Shown here: piece after piece, positions 10,776 to 22,036 of the stretch
Position numbering within the stretch: position 1 is the stretch's first letter
How the letters are laid out: every line of letters begins with the position of its first letter
Origin: Gnetum montanum
Lineage: Eukaryota; Streptophyta; Gnetopsida; Gnetales; Gnetaceae
Assembly: GCA_015680685.1 (NCBI GenBank)
Contig: MNCI01008582.1
Location: 133,068 to 197,067, forward strand
Reading direction: 5' to 3'
DNA: 64,000 bases
Notes under the pieces: model-generated
What the model saw: the letters and a program-made list of their open reading frames with translations, nothing else
Told to the model about the DNA's origin: nothing
Databases searched by the model: none
Made by a program: the position numbers and the translations under genes

Positions 10776-12701
10776 ATGTCTTCTTCTAACAAAAGAAACT
10801 CACCACCTAGGGATAATACAAATAACAGTCGGCAATCAAAAACACATAACCTAAATCCGCCAAATCCTCAACAATATCGAGTGATATATACTCATCTCGA
10901 TGAGTATATTTCAAACTTTACATTTATCCTCCATCAAGAAGAACAGCTACGATGGAGAGATTTGCAAGGTAACATAGTGTTACCTCTAGATCAGGCAGTT
11001 CCAAACATGCTTCTCTGTGCTCTGGCACAGATTGGCATGACACAGCTTTATGCTGAATACGTTGCAACAGATTTTGACTCAAGGGATTATTATCATATAG
11101 TTACACAACATATGAGGGACTCAAGGTAGGAGAGCCAACATACACTATTGAAGGGCAAAGAGGTCCTGCACGTCCTAAGTGAAATCAAAGATGGTGAAGC
11201 ACTCATAACGGGTTCTCTATCAAAAGATGTTCCCCCTCTTAATGATAGTGAGGAGGTGGGGTATCAGAACATATGATCCACGATACATAACCCTGGTTCT
11301 GATCTCCATGAAAACCAACTGTTCACTAAGGGAACAACAACACATAATAAGGATGGGCACTTAGATCGTCATAACGATCGGGGCTATAGCAGTCGAAGAG
11401 AAGGTAGGAAGCATCATCATGGTGATGGTTCTCCTTCTTCTTCTCCTTCATCTCATCACTCAACCTCTCCTTCCACATCTGGGCGTAGCCATCACGAGCA
11501 TAATGGTGAGGATAGAGGTAGGCAAAAAAAGAAACCTTGATGGGAAAGTTGAGAAAGAGGACAAGGGAATGAATGAAGGGAAAGTAGGGAACAATGAAGA
11601 CATCATAGGCATTATGAAAGAGAAGATCATGAAGAGCCCCTACTTGCCACCCAAAGTATGCTCGACATAACAGAGGCAGTAAGAATTTCAACAAGGCATC
11701 AAAAGGACAGTCGGATCAAATGCTTAGACATGAACAATATCCCACACTTTGAGGGGGGATACAACGCTGATCCGTAGCATCATTTACAGGCATTCCATGA
11801 TGTTTGCACCTTGCAAAACATAGAGAACGAGTGGTAAGAACTAAAGTTGTTCCCTAGGACACTCATTAAGGAAGCAGAGAGTTGGTATCGGTCCTTAGAT
11901 CCAGAAACCATCAGGAGGTGGAGTATGATGTTAGAACTCTTCAATGAGAAATATCAAACGTACTCTAGAGTGTCTAACTTGCGTAAGCAGATCCAAGGAT
12001 GGAAGCAAGGTACTCATGAACCCTTGGATGCTTCCATGGGCTACTACTGTGCATTGTTACATCATTGCTCAGGCCATGGATACGCTCAACGAGATCAACT
12101 TTGCCACATCGTAGATGGGCTAAGGCATGAGACTAGAAGAACCCTTGGGACTTATGCCCAAGGGAGACTATCAAAACTTAGAGCCCATGAAGTTCATTGC
12201 TTGTTGGAACAAGTAGCAAAAGAAGAAGGTGAACTACAAAAAAGAGAGAGTGTGAAAGAATACAACCATGATCCCTCCATTCAGAAGAAGGGAGTGAAAT
12301 TTTGCGATGAAGAGGATGAGTCACAACTCGAAGAGTTAGTGAATAGAAAAACCTTACCGATTCAAAAACTAATAACAGAAGTATTGGCTAAGATGGATCA
12401 ATTGTGGGATTCCTTAGACTCCAGACTTGAAACTATCTTGAAAATTATAGAGGAGTCTAAGGAGGAACAAAGTAGTGATAAAGGTAAGACAAAGCGAAGA
12501 AATTCAGGCCCTGCACATAACAGGGGTAAGGAGAAAATTCCTATCTCTGATGAAGTTGTGGATTCAGACACAGACAATGACAATGGATGTGAGATCTGCC
12601 ATTATGATCATCCCAAGGGATGTTGTCCAATCATCTCACATCTACAAGAGTTTTGGGTGTATGCACTTAATCCAAGACTTAACCAACGGCAAACACCCTA
12701 A
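10776..12701 (+). pseudogene. gag of element 2
   Basis: Gag of a gypsy element, about 640 codons, starting at ATG 10776. The N-terminal 117 codons (MSSSNKRNSPPRDNTNNSRQ and on) end at a TAG (11127-11129). The frame that is open from 11847 to 12701 is the same frame, so the gene is interrupted mainly by in-frame stops between 11127 and 11846. The middle holds a His/Ser-rich spacer (near 11412-11500). The capsid part contains FPRTLIKEAESWYRSL and GHGYAQRDQLCHIVDGLR. A coiled, charged region follows (about codons 455-560), and the C-terminus has a Cys/His motif CEICHYDHPKGCC. The stop in ENEW-stop-ELKLF (near 11833) is AAG in element 3. Confidence 0.85.
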
Positions 12702-13290
12702 AGGTTACCTTATCCCTGAGGTAACCTAAGGCAGTTCTACCAACTATTGACATACTATCCAAGTGGAACTCCATCACAGCCCATAGGATAGCATCAATAG
12801 TGACAATACCCACAGTCATGGGGGATGCCACCGCTGAAACAACAATACCCTTACCAAAAACCTAATCCTTATGGCTATTATGTGCAACAGCTAGTTTCTC
12901 TAAGTGACTCCATGGGTCACACAGCTCCCCAACGTCACTACCAAGTTTGGGAGTACTTTAGGAGGACTCCTTCTCCTCTGGGAGACATTCCACATACTTA
13001 CCATCTTTCAACTCCATCCACACCACTTCCACTGGTAGTTCCCACAAGACCTCTTGCTCCAAAAATGCACAGGGAACTCCCTACTCAACCGCAACAATGT
13101 AACACTACGAGAGCTATAAACATTCAACCCACTACTGGTTCTAACAACTGTAAAAAGAGAAGACATTTCTTTAGAACCAGAAGCCCAGACAAGATCTCAC
13201 AACAATAAGCGATTGAGTCCACAACCACTCCTCCACCATCTAACACTTTAGAGCACCCTTCAGTCCAACAATAGAACTGGACGCATACGG
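12702..13290 (+). pseudogene. Pro/Gln-rich gag-protease linker of element 2
   Basis: Open in 12825-13208: PPLKQQYPYQKPNPYGYYVQ and on, rich in Pro, Gln, Thr and Ser, ending in a basic KKRRHFFRTRS stretch. The same linker occurs in element 3 (26166-26528) and as remnants in elements 1 and 5 (56443-56694). Probably a flexible connector in the polyprotein. It resembles no enzyme. Confidence 0.6.
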
Positions 13291-13915
13291 TTATGTTAAT
13301 GCATACTGTAATCAACTGGATCAAGGTAGGCCACCTTCCCAGGAAACTAACTAATCTTGGAAACCCCTTAATCTATTTACAAATCACTGGGAATGAACCA
13401 CATAAGGCTCTTCTTGAATTAGGTTTTGGAGTCAATTTAATATCACGAGAGATGTATCAAGCCTGGAACCTGCCGCAACTTAAGAAAAGCAACATCCAAC
13501 TAGAGTTGGTAGACCAGTCCATCACCATTTCCTTGGTATTGGTGGAGGACATTGTTATCACTATGTGTGGTTGATCCTACCCAGCTGATTTCCTGGTGAT
13601 TGAGGTCAACAACAACAAAGGGGGCTTCCCAATTATAATGGGAAGACCATGGCTAAGTACAGTAGATGTGTACCTAGGGATCCATGATCTTTCCTTGGAG
13701 ATATCTAAGGTAAATATTTATGGAAATATCGAGAAGAAGAAAGTTCCATGCATCACATATAGTGATTCATAGGGTGATGACATGGAGGAAATGCCTCCAT
13801 GCAACAGGTGTGCCCTTGATACTTTGAAACAAAGATGCCTGTATGTAGCAACCACACAACAAGTAGTAGACACCTTGTGGTTGACAACTAGTTGAAAGAG
13901 CAATCAACAAATATG
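13291..13915 (+). pseudogene. Degenerate aspartic protease of element 2
   Basis: Retropepsin-like domain. The active-site segment reads HKALLELGFGVNLISREMYQ, so the catalytic Asp of the family (LDxGAS) is Glu here, while element 3 keeps LDSGS. LVEDIVITMCG, a stop (TGA 13572-13574), then ADFLVIEVNNNKGGFPIIM and GRPWLSTVDV follow, matching the DFIV...IILGRPFL core of gypsy proteases. Frame breaks and the Glu substitution make an active enzyme unlikely. A Cys-rich tail (PPCNRCALDTLKQRC) follows and is conserved in element 3. Confidence 0.8.
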
Positions 13916-14087
13916 CATGAAACAAACTGAGAAAACAACCCATGCCAATAACGAAGGCATAGATACATTGGAATATGAGCATCGACAACTTCCACCCCTT
14001 AATCTAAGAACATCAATCGGGAGAAGTTGGACACTTCTAAGAAATTCAAACAAACACTCATTGTTTCAGATCTCTCCCTTGCAATTC

Positions 14088-14098
14088 AGTCATGGGGG
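14088..14098 (+). other. Internal polypurine-like motif, element 2 copy a
   Basis: AGTCATGGGGG, identical to the core of the motif that precedes the 3' LTR. Further copies in this element lie at 15616-15626 and, as AGTCATGGGG, at 16188-16197. Confidence 0.5.
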
Positions 14099-14136
14099 AG
14101 ATGGCCAGTTATGCTAATCATTTGGGGCCCTCAGTT

Positions 14137-14400
14137 CTTTTTAGTTTTTTTTACACATTTTTGTTTTCCATGTCTTTTTTACAAGTTTTTGTTTTCCACA
14201 TTTTTTTTACACGTTTTGTTTTCCACATTTTTGTTTTACATGTTTTTGTTTTCCACATTTTTGTTTTACACATTTTTGTTTTACATGTTTTTGTCTTACA
14301 AAATTTTATTTTACAAATTTCTTTAACTTTTCTTGTTTTTGTTTTACACATTTTTTTTAACTCTTCTTGTTTTTATTTTATAACATCATTATACTTTTCC
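14137..14400 (+). repeat. T-rich imperfect tandem repeat in element 2
   Basis: Units like TTTTGTTTTACACAT and TTTTGTTTTCCACAT recur with small length changes. The block is at the same place in element 3 (27400-27560) and, more decayed, in element 5 (57535-57660). A (GT)9 run follows at 14405-14422. The open frames through it (Phe/Leu/Val on plus, Lys/Thr on minus) are by-products of composition. Confidence 0.75.
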
Positions 14401-14422
14401 ATTTTGTGTGTGTGTGTGTGTG

Positions 14423-16187
14423 ATCCACCCTGTAAGTTTGTCACCTAATAAGTGTTCTTCCTGATGGTATGAACTATTTTTCATTGATTGCTAATGTTTG
14501 GTTTTTACCTTTAATTCATGATGTTGATACTAAGATATGTTTCTTTTGATATGGAAGGCAATGAGTTCACTTCATCCATCCATCCACTAGTTTCTATGGT
14601 CTCCCTCGGCTTGGAAATGTATAGTCCCTTTCATAATAAGAACTTTAACTAATCAGTGACTGGGCACTTCTCAAACTAAGGAAGGACTCAAGGATTGAAA
14701 AGTGTGTGACTTCAAGGGAACTTGATGCTTTTGTTTTTGACATTCTTGTGGGTTCTTGGATGTTTTCTTCTTAAGTTTTCTTGTCATTCTGATGTTACCC
14801 AATTATCGGAAGCTGAGACAATAAGAATAAGAAGTCTTTGCATGGTGTGGTTCTCATGTATAGAAACACAAAACACAAAAACAAAAACAAAAAAAAGAAA
14901 AAAGAAAAAAATGTGAGAATTCAAAGCACATCCCTTAGACAAAATAATTCCTTGGGCTACAAGCATTGGTTATGGAACCAAAAAAGTTCCCTTTAAATAA
15001 GGCCCTTGTCACTTCCCATTCTCTCTTCCTTGTTTCATCGGAATGGTGGTGACTCTTAGGGGAAGCATTCTTGTTATTCAAGGGGATGGATTAATTAGAT
15101 GCATTGATGCGAAGTCATTGGATGTGGTTGGTTTGAGGCCGGAGTTGGAATGAGATTTTCCAAGTCACATTAATCATGAACTACACAAGGGGTTGTATAC
15201 GACCTTGTTCTTGAGACTCCATTCCATTCTCTTCTCTCCATCCTTCTCTCTGTTATTCACCTAATTTTCGGTTGTATCATTAGTGTATATTTTGATAGAT
15301 ACATTATTTTCTTTTTGGTGAATTATTATGGTTAGGACTTTAACTCTTATTTCACATGACATTCCTAGAGCCTATGGACTCTTTAAATGTGGGTTTGTCA
15401 AGGCATTAAGGGCATGAGCCTGCTTTGGGGAGGACCCATTGACATTCCTATTTGGGGCACCAATTAAATTCTTTCCCCTAACATTTTTCAAATCTATTTT
15501 ATTTTGTTCATTTCCATCTTGACATCCATTTCATTGATGTCGTAATTATCCCTTTTTATCTATCTATCTTATTCCTTTTCTTTCTCCATTCTAACACTAC
15601 CGGAGGTTCGCGATTAGTCATGGGGGTACAGGACCCAATTTTTTCGATTTTTTCCTAGCCTTGATTTTTTCAATTTTCTCCTAACCCCTACACCTTCGGT
15701 AGTTATCATTAATATATCTCCAGATCTGTATCAGCCATACCACAACTCAGCCAATAGACCTTTCACCGAAGTAAGGTATTAATTACATGATGATTCATTT
15801 AACCTTGCTAATAAAATATTGTGTTGTGTGTGTAGATGGAAATCATGCAACAACGGAGGGGATCTAGAAGGAACATTTGGAATGGAGAAGTGCTGGAAGT
15901 AGCTATGCAAGGAGCAAGATCGATGGTGCGCTTCCCGATGGACAACAAAAGGTGCAATCTTGGTGTTGGAAGCAGCAACACTTCTTTCTCTCTTCTCTTT
16001 TTTCTCAGCTGCCAAATGAGGCTTGATGTCAATGTAATAAGGTGTTCACCCTTGTTGTCCTGAACACCAATTTTTTTGTGTCTTGTAATGATGATTCATT
16101 CACATGTCATCCCATTAGTTCCATTCATTCAATAATCCCATACCTTCCCAATATTATTGTAATAAACTCAAGGATGAGTTTTCATTT
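14423..16187 (+). other. Non-coding 3' region of element 2
   Basis: About 1.8 kb without coding signal. It is collinear with 27600-29087 of element 3, with shared landmarks such as CTCTTCTCTCCATCCTTCTCTC (near 15230 and 28150) and AGTCATGGGGGTAC (15616 and 28537). In an autonomous gypsy element RT, RNase H and integrase would precede this region; none is found. Confidence 0.65.
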
Positions 16188-16199
16188 AGTCATGGGGTA
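16188..16199 (+). other. Polypurine tract of element 2
   Basis: AGTCATGGGGTA directly abuts the 3' LTR (TGATGGG at 16200). This is the usual position of the primer for plus-strand DNA synthesis. Confidence 0.65.
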
Positions 16200-16989
16200 T
16201 GATGGGATGCGATATCACATGAGCCACGATATCACGTACACAATATCACAGTGCATTGTCATATCTATAAATAAGAGGCAGCTCTCCCTTGTTTCCTCAT
16301 CCTAGGATAGATAGTAGGGAAACTCTGGTAGATTGATCACTCCAGAGATAGAATATTTTCCATGTGCCTACAGTAGGAGTCCTAAAGTGAACGGATCTTT
16401 ATTCGAGCAAACATTGTACCTGAACACAAGTTTGTGTATGGAAATAAAGACGAGCTTCTTGGATAAACCTTGCAGTGCATGGAATAGGCTAATTAGGATT
16501 TTATTTACTATTATTTATTACTTGTTATTTATTATCTATTATTTATTGCTTTCTCTCTCAACCCTTCTCTCCTAGTTAAGTGCCTCAGTACGACTGCTTC
16601 GAGCACGTGTGTTACGCGTGGTGATCCCAGCAACGACTAGTGTTTGGTAGCCACGGTTACATCGGTTCAAGGTATGTATGGTAAGTGGGAATGGATGCTG
16701 ACACTAGGTAATTTAGACTTAGTTCATTAGTTAGAGTTAGTAATTAGTTTCTCAACCCTTTACCTTGTTAGCATAGGAGACAAAAACATAAAAAGCTATA
16801 AAAATCATATACCTTAGACTTAATTAACCATACACTATGACAACTACAAGTAAGTTTAGAAAGATAATGAATGATTAACCCTAAGTGTTCCATGGGTGTG
16901 TAGGCACTTAGTCTGCGGAGTTCGACCTAATCATGCATGCTACGCTTGTATTCGTATGGTTGAGTGTAGGGGTATCTTACCACTCATCA
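16200..16989 (+). mobile_element. 3' LTR of element 2
   Basis: 790 bases, TG...CA, with TATAAATAAGAGG at 16266-16278. Its GATATC array is shorter than in the 5' LTR and its CG steps are often TG or CA (ATATCACGTAC, ATATCACAGTG). The target duplication GTAGT follows. Confidence 0.88.
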
Positions 16990-16994
16990 GTAGT

Positions 16995-17482
16995 GAAATG
17001 AGCATCCATCTCTACATGTAAGAAATGTGCACCAAAAGTAGAAATTTAAAGGTGTCTATACATAGTAGCCACAAAACAAGAGGACACCCAGTGGTTGACC
17101 ACTGGTCTTGAAAGTAGCATACTTTGCATGGAGGTGACTAAGAGCCTAACATGTGCATATGTCATAGGCATGGATGAACTACAACAAGTTCATCACCAAC
17201 TCTTTAATGATGCAAATGATTATACCTATTGGGGAGAGTTGGAAATTTTTGAAAATTTCAAGCAAGAACCTCTTGAACTAAAATCTCTACTAGTCAGCAT
17301 GGAATATGTGTTTTTGAAAAATGGAAAGCTAGTCATAATCAATGCAAATCTTGTTCTAGAAAAAAAAAAGATGTTGTTAAATGTGGTTGAAAAATGGTTA
17401 GCAACCTTTGCCTGGTCATATCCTAAAGCCATAGGGATTGACCCTAGGATATGGCAGCATCACATCTACATTGATCCAACCA
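16995..17482 (+). pseudogene. Element 1 continued: protease tail and start of RT
   Basis: Directly after the target duplication the sequence takes up element 1 again (GTGCACCAAAAGTAGAAATTT and AGGTGTCTATACATAGTAGCC correspond to the Cys-rich protease tail of element 2 at 13808-13850). It then stays open to 17493. The protein contains EKWLATFAWSYPKAIGIDPR and IWQHHIYIDP, which is the conserved segment just upstream of the RT fingers in Tat/Athila-type gypsy polyproteins (FAWSY, GI.P, H.I.ID). So element 1 carried at least the beginning of an RT, unlike element 2. It breaks off at about 17482, where an LTR family B fragment begins. Confidence 0.7.
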
Positions 17483-18149
17483 AGATATCTTAAAACTGGT
17501 TAAGACATCTCAATTAAGATGTCTTAGGATAAATGATATGTCTTGCTTGCAAGATGGAGAACATAGTAAGACATTTTAGGCTCATGGAATACATCTCAAC
17601 TAGCTATTTCTAGCCATTATACAAATTTCAATGAATAAACGAAGTTGACAAGGCTATAAAAAATTATACCTTTTTAGGAATTGCAAGCACTATTCATGTG
17701 ATTAAGCAATCATTGTATACATCCTTTAATAATTTTTGTACTTTATTTTTCTATCAATTGTTGAATTTTTTACTTTTTTTTTGAATCATAAAGTAAGGAA
17801 TCAAAAGCTTAGTTCATTTTCTTCCTTGATCTTTCTATCTTCTATTGTAAGACCTAAGGGGTTGGATGTGCTTCTTGAGAGAAGACATATTTTGAGCTTG
17901 TTGGAACCTTGAGGGGTTGGATGTGTTTCTGAGAGAAAACACCCCTAGAGGATCTTAAGACTTGTAAAATTTGTGGTATTCTTAAAACCATATTTTTAAG
18001 GAAAAAAGTTTAGATGTGTGCAAGGATTCTACCCTATGAGCATTAATGTATCCATGTTGGAGAACCATGTATATTTGTTATGCAAAAAATCAATCTCATT
18101 GGTTGAAACTTATTTAACCCTTCTTCTAAGTTCTCGATCCTTAAATGCA
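17483..18149 (+). mobile_element. LTR family B fragment, plus orientation
   Basis: Matches the reverse complement of the solo LTR at 24755-30894: AAGATATCTT at its start, TTTGAGCTTGTTGGAACCTT near 17890, and a 3' end where GAACCATGTATATTTGTTATG and CTAAGTTCTCGATCC parallel the LTR end there. It lacks the first roughly 350 bases of the family, so it is 5' truncated where element 1 stops. Confidence 0.65.
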
Positions 18150-18950
18150 ACCAAGACACCTAATTTTGTTCTTCATGCTAATGTATATGAGTAATTGGTT
18201 TTTGATCTTTTATTACAATATGTGTTCACTCAAATTTTTGACTACTTGACTCATGATTGAAGTTTTGTTTCATAGTTAAATGATGTGCTAAAAACATGAC
18301 ATCCAAGTCCTTTATGTTAGGTATTATTACTATTTTTTTCTACTTTGTTTCTAAATCTAGGATCTTTTATATATAAACATGTAGTGTTGATAATTCATAA
18401 GTAGGTTCTAGATTTAATGTGTAATCTAAAGAATATGCTAAAGTTCCATGTTTTGTTAAGTTATATAATCTTCCACTAATTTTTCAAAAAGCTAAGTAGG
18501 AAATTATTAGTCCTCTTGGTTCCATCAAACATATGGGTCTATTTCTACTACTTTTGATTTTCTAAGACATTTTTTTTGTTAAAATCAATCCTCTTAATCA
18601 TAAAAAGAATAGACTTATATTTATTTGATTACATATTATAATCTTTCTAATTCTTGGAATTTTTACCAAAAGAAAATATTTGTTTAATTCTTATCCTTTT
18701 CTGTTGAGGAAAAAATATTCTCAAGAAAAAAATGTGTTAAAGTTGAAGATATGAAAAATCAAGTTAATGTTAATGATAAAAATCTAGAGGAGATAGAAGC
18801 TCATGTGCATATTTTTACTACTAATAGAAAAAATATTATGTAGCCTTGATAGATAGCTCATAATGTAAATTTTTTCTTATTTGATAAGAATACTATTAAC
18901 TTAAAGGCTAAAACTAGTGTTAACAAGAAGGCTATTATTGATAGTGAATA
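18150..18950 (+). pseudogene. L1 LINE ORF1-like remnant
   Basis: Broken frames on the plus strand resemble the ORF1/DUF4283-type protein of plant L1 elements: a FVKLYNLPLIFQKAKQEI-like stretch (about 18450-18510) followed by text like PLGSIKHMGLFL, then K/N-rich sequence. In the family this nucleic-acid-binding part precedes the ORF2 endonuclease-RT. The assignment is by eye and rests on short matches, but L1 RT remnants on the same strand downstream (24340 and 30900) agree with it. Confidence 0.4.
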
Positions 18951-19295
18951 GTCTCAGTGTAAAATCCATAACAATCAATGAGGTGAAGATCTTTGATGTG
19001 TGGCACCACTTACTTCCTTTGATACTAATATTGGTATTTAGCCACAAGTATCTATCTCAAATCCTTTTGGTATTTTATGTTCAAGCATGGATATTGAAAA
19101 GTGATGTAAATTTAGTTAGGATTGGTATCTTTCTCCATTTTAACAATTAATTTTTAACTTATTTTTTATATATATCAATTATAAGGTTGTTGGCATGGGT
19201 AGATAATCATCAAATTGCAAAGTTTTTTTATTCCTTATTTTTTGTCTACTCATTGTCTAGCTTTTTAATGTAGTCTAAATTTTCTTTTTTCATTA

Positions 19296-19331
<36 letters not shown>

Positions 19332-21539
19332 GTTTGACAGCCAAAGAATTTAGAATAATATAGAATATGATAATATAAATAGAACACTAGTAGTGGTCCA
19401 CTACTATCCTTTTAACCTATCCCTTTGCAAGAGGCATCTATCATTAGCAAATAATAAGAAATAATAGCAAATAAATAAAATACAAAATAATAATATTTCC
19501 AAATATGTAATAAGAGCAATGTCCAAGGTCCAAGCCTTAAAAAGCATATCATCAAAAAAAAAAATAAAACATCTATACTCCCAGGAAGGATTAAACTTTA
19601 TTCATATATAGCATTTGATCTAAGATACATTATATATAAGCTTATAAGCAAATATACCATGAGATACTAATTATAAATGGAATACTAGTACATAAAAAAT
19701 ACATAAAAATAAGGAGTTAAGGATTTGAACCTCAATATGCATAATTGTAAACATAAGCATATAATAGTTGTTAGAATACACTAGCATAGTTTACTAGCAA
19801 GATACAACATATTATAGACCATATTATGTCAAGATATACTCTTATGATAATATAACTTAACATAAAAAATATTAAAATAATTTACAAATCTAAAGTCTTA
19901 GGTTCAAAACATCAAGTTGTTACAAATTATAGTATTGATACTAACTTAATCATAAGCCAATAGTTGGATACTATCATACATGAGGGTTCTAATTTAATAG
20001 TTGGATATTGGCATACAAAATAACTAGTTTTAGCTAGTCTCAACCCTAAAGTTATTCTAAAATTTTTATACTGAAGACCTTAAAGGATTACCACAAGTAT
20101 AATGAACTACCTTTTCATGATAAATTTTTCATTGAGTTATTTTTTGTTGGTTCTAATGATGTTTAGTATAGCATGGGCTCCATATTTTAGCTTATTCTAA
20201 GTGGCACCAAGGTGGCTTCCTCTATTGTGAAAGTGTTTCTTATATGTGTTTTATGTAGATCTTAGTTAGGAGGCTTAGTTGAAGTTCATGATGATGTTAT
20301 GGATACTATATCAAAGTATATTATGGGAGCATTAGTGATTAGAAAGCTTTGCAAATAAGGACTCAAATAATATTGTATTTTTTGAGCCATGTAATGGAAT
20401 TGTAAAATAGCCCTTATGGTTAACTTATGTACCTATTATAACTTGTACATTAAGGAAAAACATTATATGAATTTTGTTAAACATTTTTATAAATTTATCA
20501 ATAGTTAATTTTGAAGTGTGATAGATTAGCTTTTTATTTTATTAGGTAATAGGCTATTAGTTTAAATCACACTTGGGCATCCTTATATTCTTCTATAATT
20601 CTTCTAATTTTATCTTGATATTATACTTATGGGCTTCACATAATGCAAATTAACATTGCTTGTGTTAATACTCATGCACCTACAATTGACCCTAAGGTTT
20701 ATTGTCCAACAATGAGTCATGTACAAGAATTGTTAGATGTTCTAAGTTGGAATACACAAGACCTTCCAAGAATGTTCCATGTTACAAGAGATAAGCTCAA
20801 AGCTATGTTGAATCATTAAACAAGATAAATATCATTGTAAATGATAAGGGATGACTAGTTAGCATAAATATCTTAGAATGCTATAACATTCCAAGTTACA
20901 TTGGACTTTGATGAAGAGGAAACCATCATTATTATGCCCCATGAAGGTTAAAAAGAAGCTAAAAAGCTATTAATAAGCCACATTAGTGAAGTTTTAAATG
21001 TTCTTTTAACATCTATCTCAGACTTTGTTCACAAAGAAGACATCTAGGTATTCTTAGGAGTAGGAGTTTGAGGAGACGGAAACGTGAACATGGTGCAACT
21101 AATTTAGAATTTCTTTGACATCCTTGAAGATGTCAAAACTATATAGTATAAAAGGATTACAACAAAGCAAAAGTTAGTGTTATCAAAATCCCAACTATAG
21201 AAGGCTAAGTTGGAAATTCAAATGCTACCAGATAAAGTCATCCAACTTCATGTCCAACTTAATGATTATATGTGATTTGTTAATTTTGAGCTACTTATTC
21301 AATTTTTTAATAATAAAATAAATCATCTAATAGTCAAGAAACATTAGCTAGAGATGGTACAACATCCTAGTTCTAGATGCCCTACCTTTGCTGTTATGTT
21401 TTGTAACTTAAATCTTTGATGTATTATTTGTTTAGCCTTGCCCTTATATTTGTATCCTCTATTTGGTCATAATCTAATGTACTTTGGTAGTATTATATAT
21501 TTGTGATATTATGTAAATGTATTTGGGCTCTATTGTGAT
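18951..21539. other. Unassigned AT-rich stretch with repeat scraps
   Basis: Holds a pure (AT)n run at 19299-19328 and a fragment like LTR family F near 20530-20640 (TTAGGTAATAGGCTATTAGTTT and CATCCTTATATTC). It probably includes further L1 and LTR debris. I recognise no gene. Confidence 0.4.
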
Positions 21540-22036
21540 TGTATTCTAGGTTTGAAATACCAATGAAATTGAAGGAAAAATTTTATAGAATAGCAATTAT
21601 GCCTACTATCTTATATGATGCTGAATGTTGGGGAGTAAAAAAGAGGTACGAACAAAAAATCAGTGTGGAAGAATTATGAATGCTTTGATGGATGTTAAAT
21701 ATTACTAGCAGGGATAAACTACATAATATAGATATCAAAGGAAGAGTTGGAATGGCTTATATTTTAGATAAGCTATAAGAAAGACAACTTAGATGGTTTG
21801 GACACATGGAAAGAAGATTAGATAATGAGAATGTAAAAAATGGTTGCTCTATTACTATTCCAAAAACTATGTTAAAAGGAATACCAAATAAGAAATGGGA
21901 AAAACGATCAAAGATAATTTGAAGAAACTACAAATAAACAAAGATCTAGCTCTTCATAGAGGTGAATGGTGAAAAATAACTCATATAGCATATCCCATTT
22001 TGTTGGGACAAGGCTAGGATGATGATGATGATGATT
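21540..22036 (+). mobile_element. RTE-clade LINE, 3' end with (GAT)n tail
   Basis: The end of a plant RTE-type LINE ORF, broken by several stops and shifts. In order: EKFYRIAIMPTILYDAECWG (family: GKFYRTAIRPAMLYGAECWA), then text equivalent to RWFGHMERR, then KDNLKKLQINKDLALHRGEW followed by THIA.PILLGQG. The element finishes in six GAT triplets (22018-22035), the microsatellite-like tail expected of RTE elements. Only about 500 bases of the 3' end are present, typical 5' truncation after incomplete reverse transcription. Confidence 0.85.

Larger units (their letters stand above)
9794..16989 (+). mobile_element. Element 2: nearly complete gypsy element nested in element 1
   Basis: Two LTRs (9794-10634 and 16200-16989), both beginning TGATGGG and ending TCATCA, enclose a 5.6-kb interior. 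The element is bounded by a perfect 5-bp target duplication GTAGT (9789-9793 and 16990-16994). The interior has a primer site, gag, a Pro/Gln linker, a degenerate protease, a T-rich block, about 1.8 kb of non-coding 3' sequence and a polypurine motif. No reverse transcriptase, RNase H or integrase is visible. This is the architecture of a non-autonomous gag(-protease) gypsy element that must borrow enzymes from a relative. Confidence 0.9.

Noticed and set aside
14027-14448. Phe/Leu/Val-rich frames as membrane proteins
   Set aside because: They are translations of the T-rich tandem repeat and occur likewise in element 3; the opposite strand gives Lys/Thr repeats.
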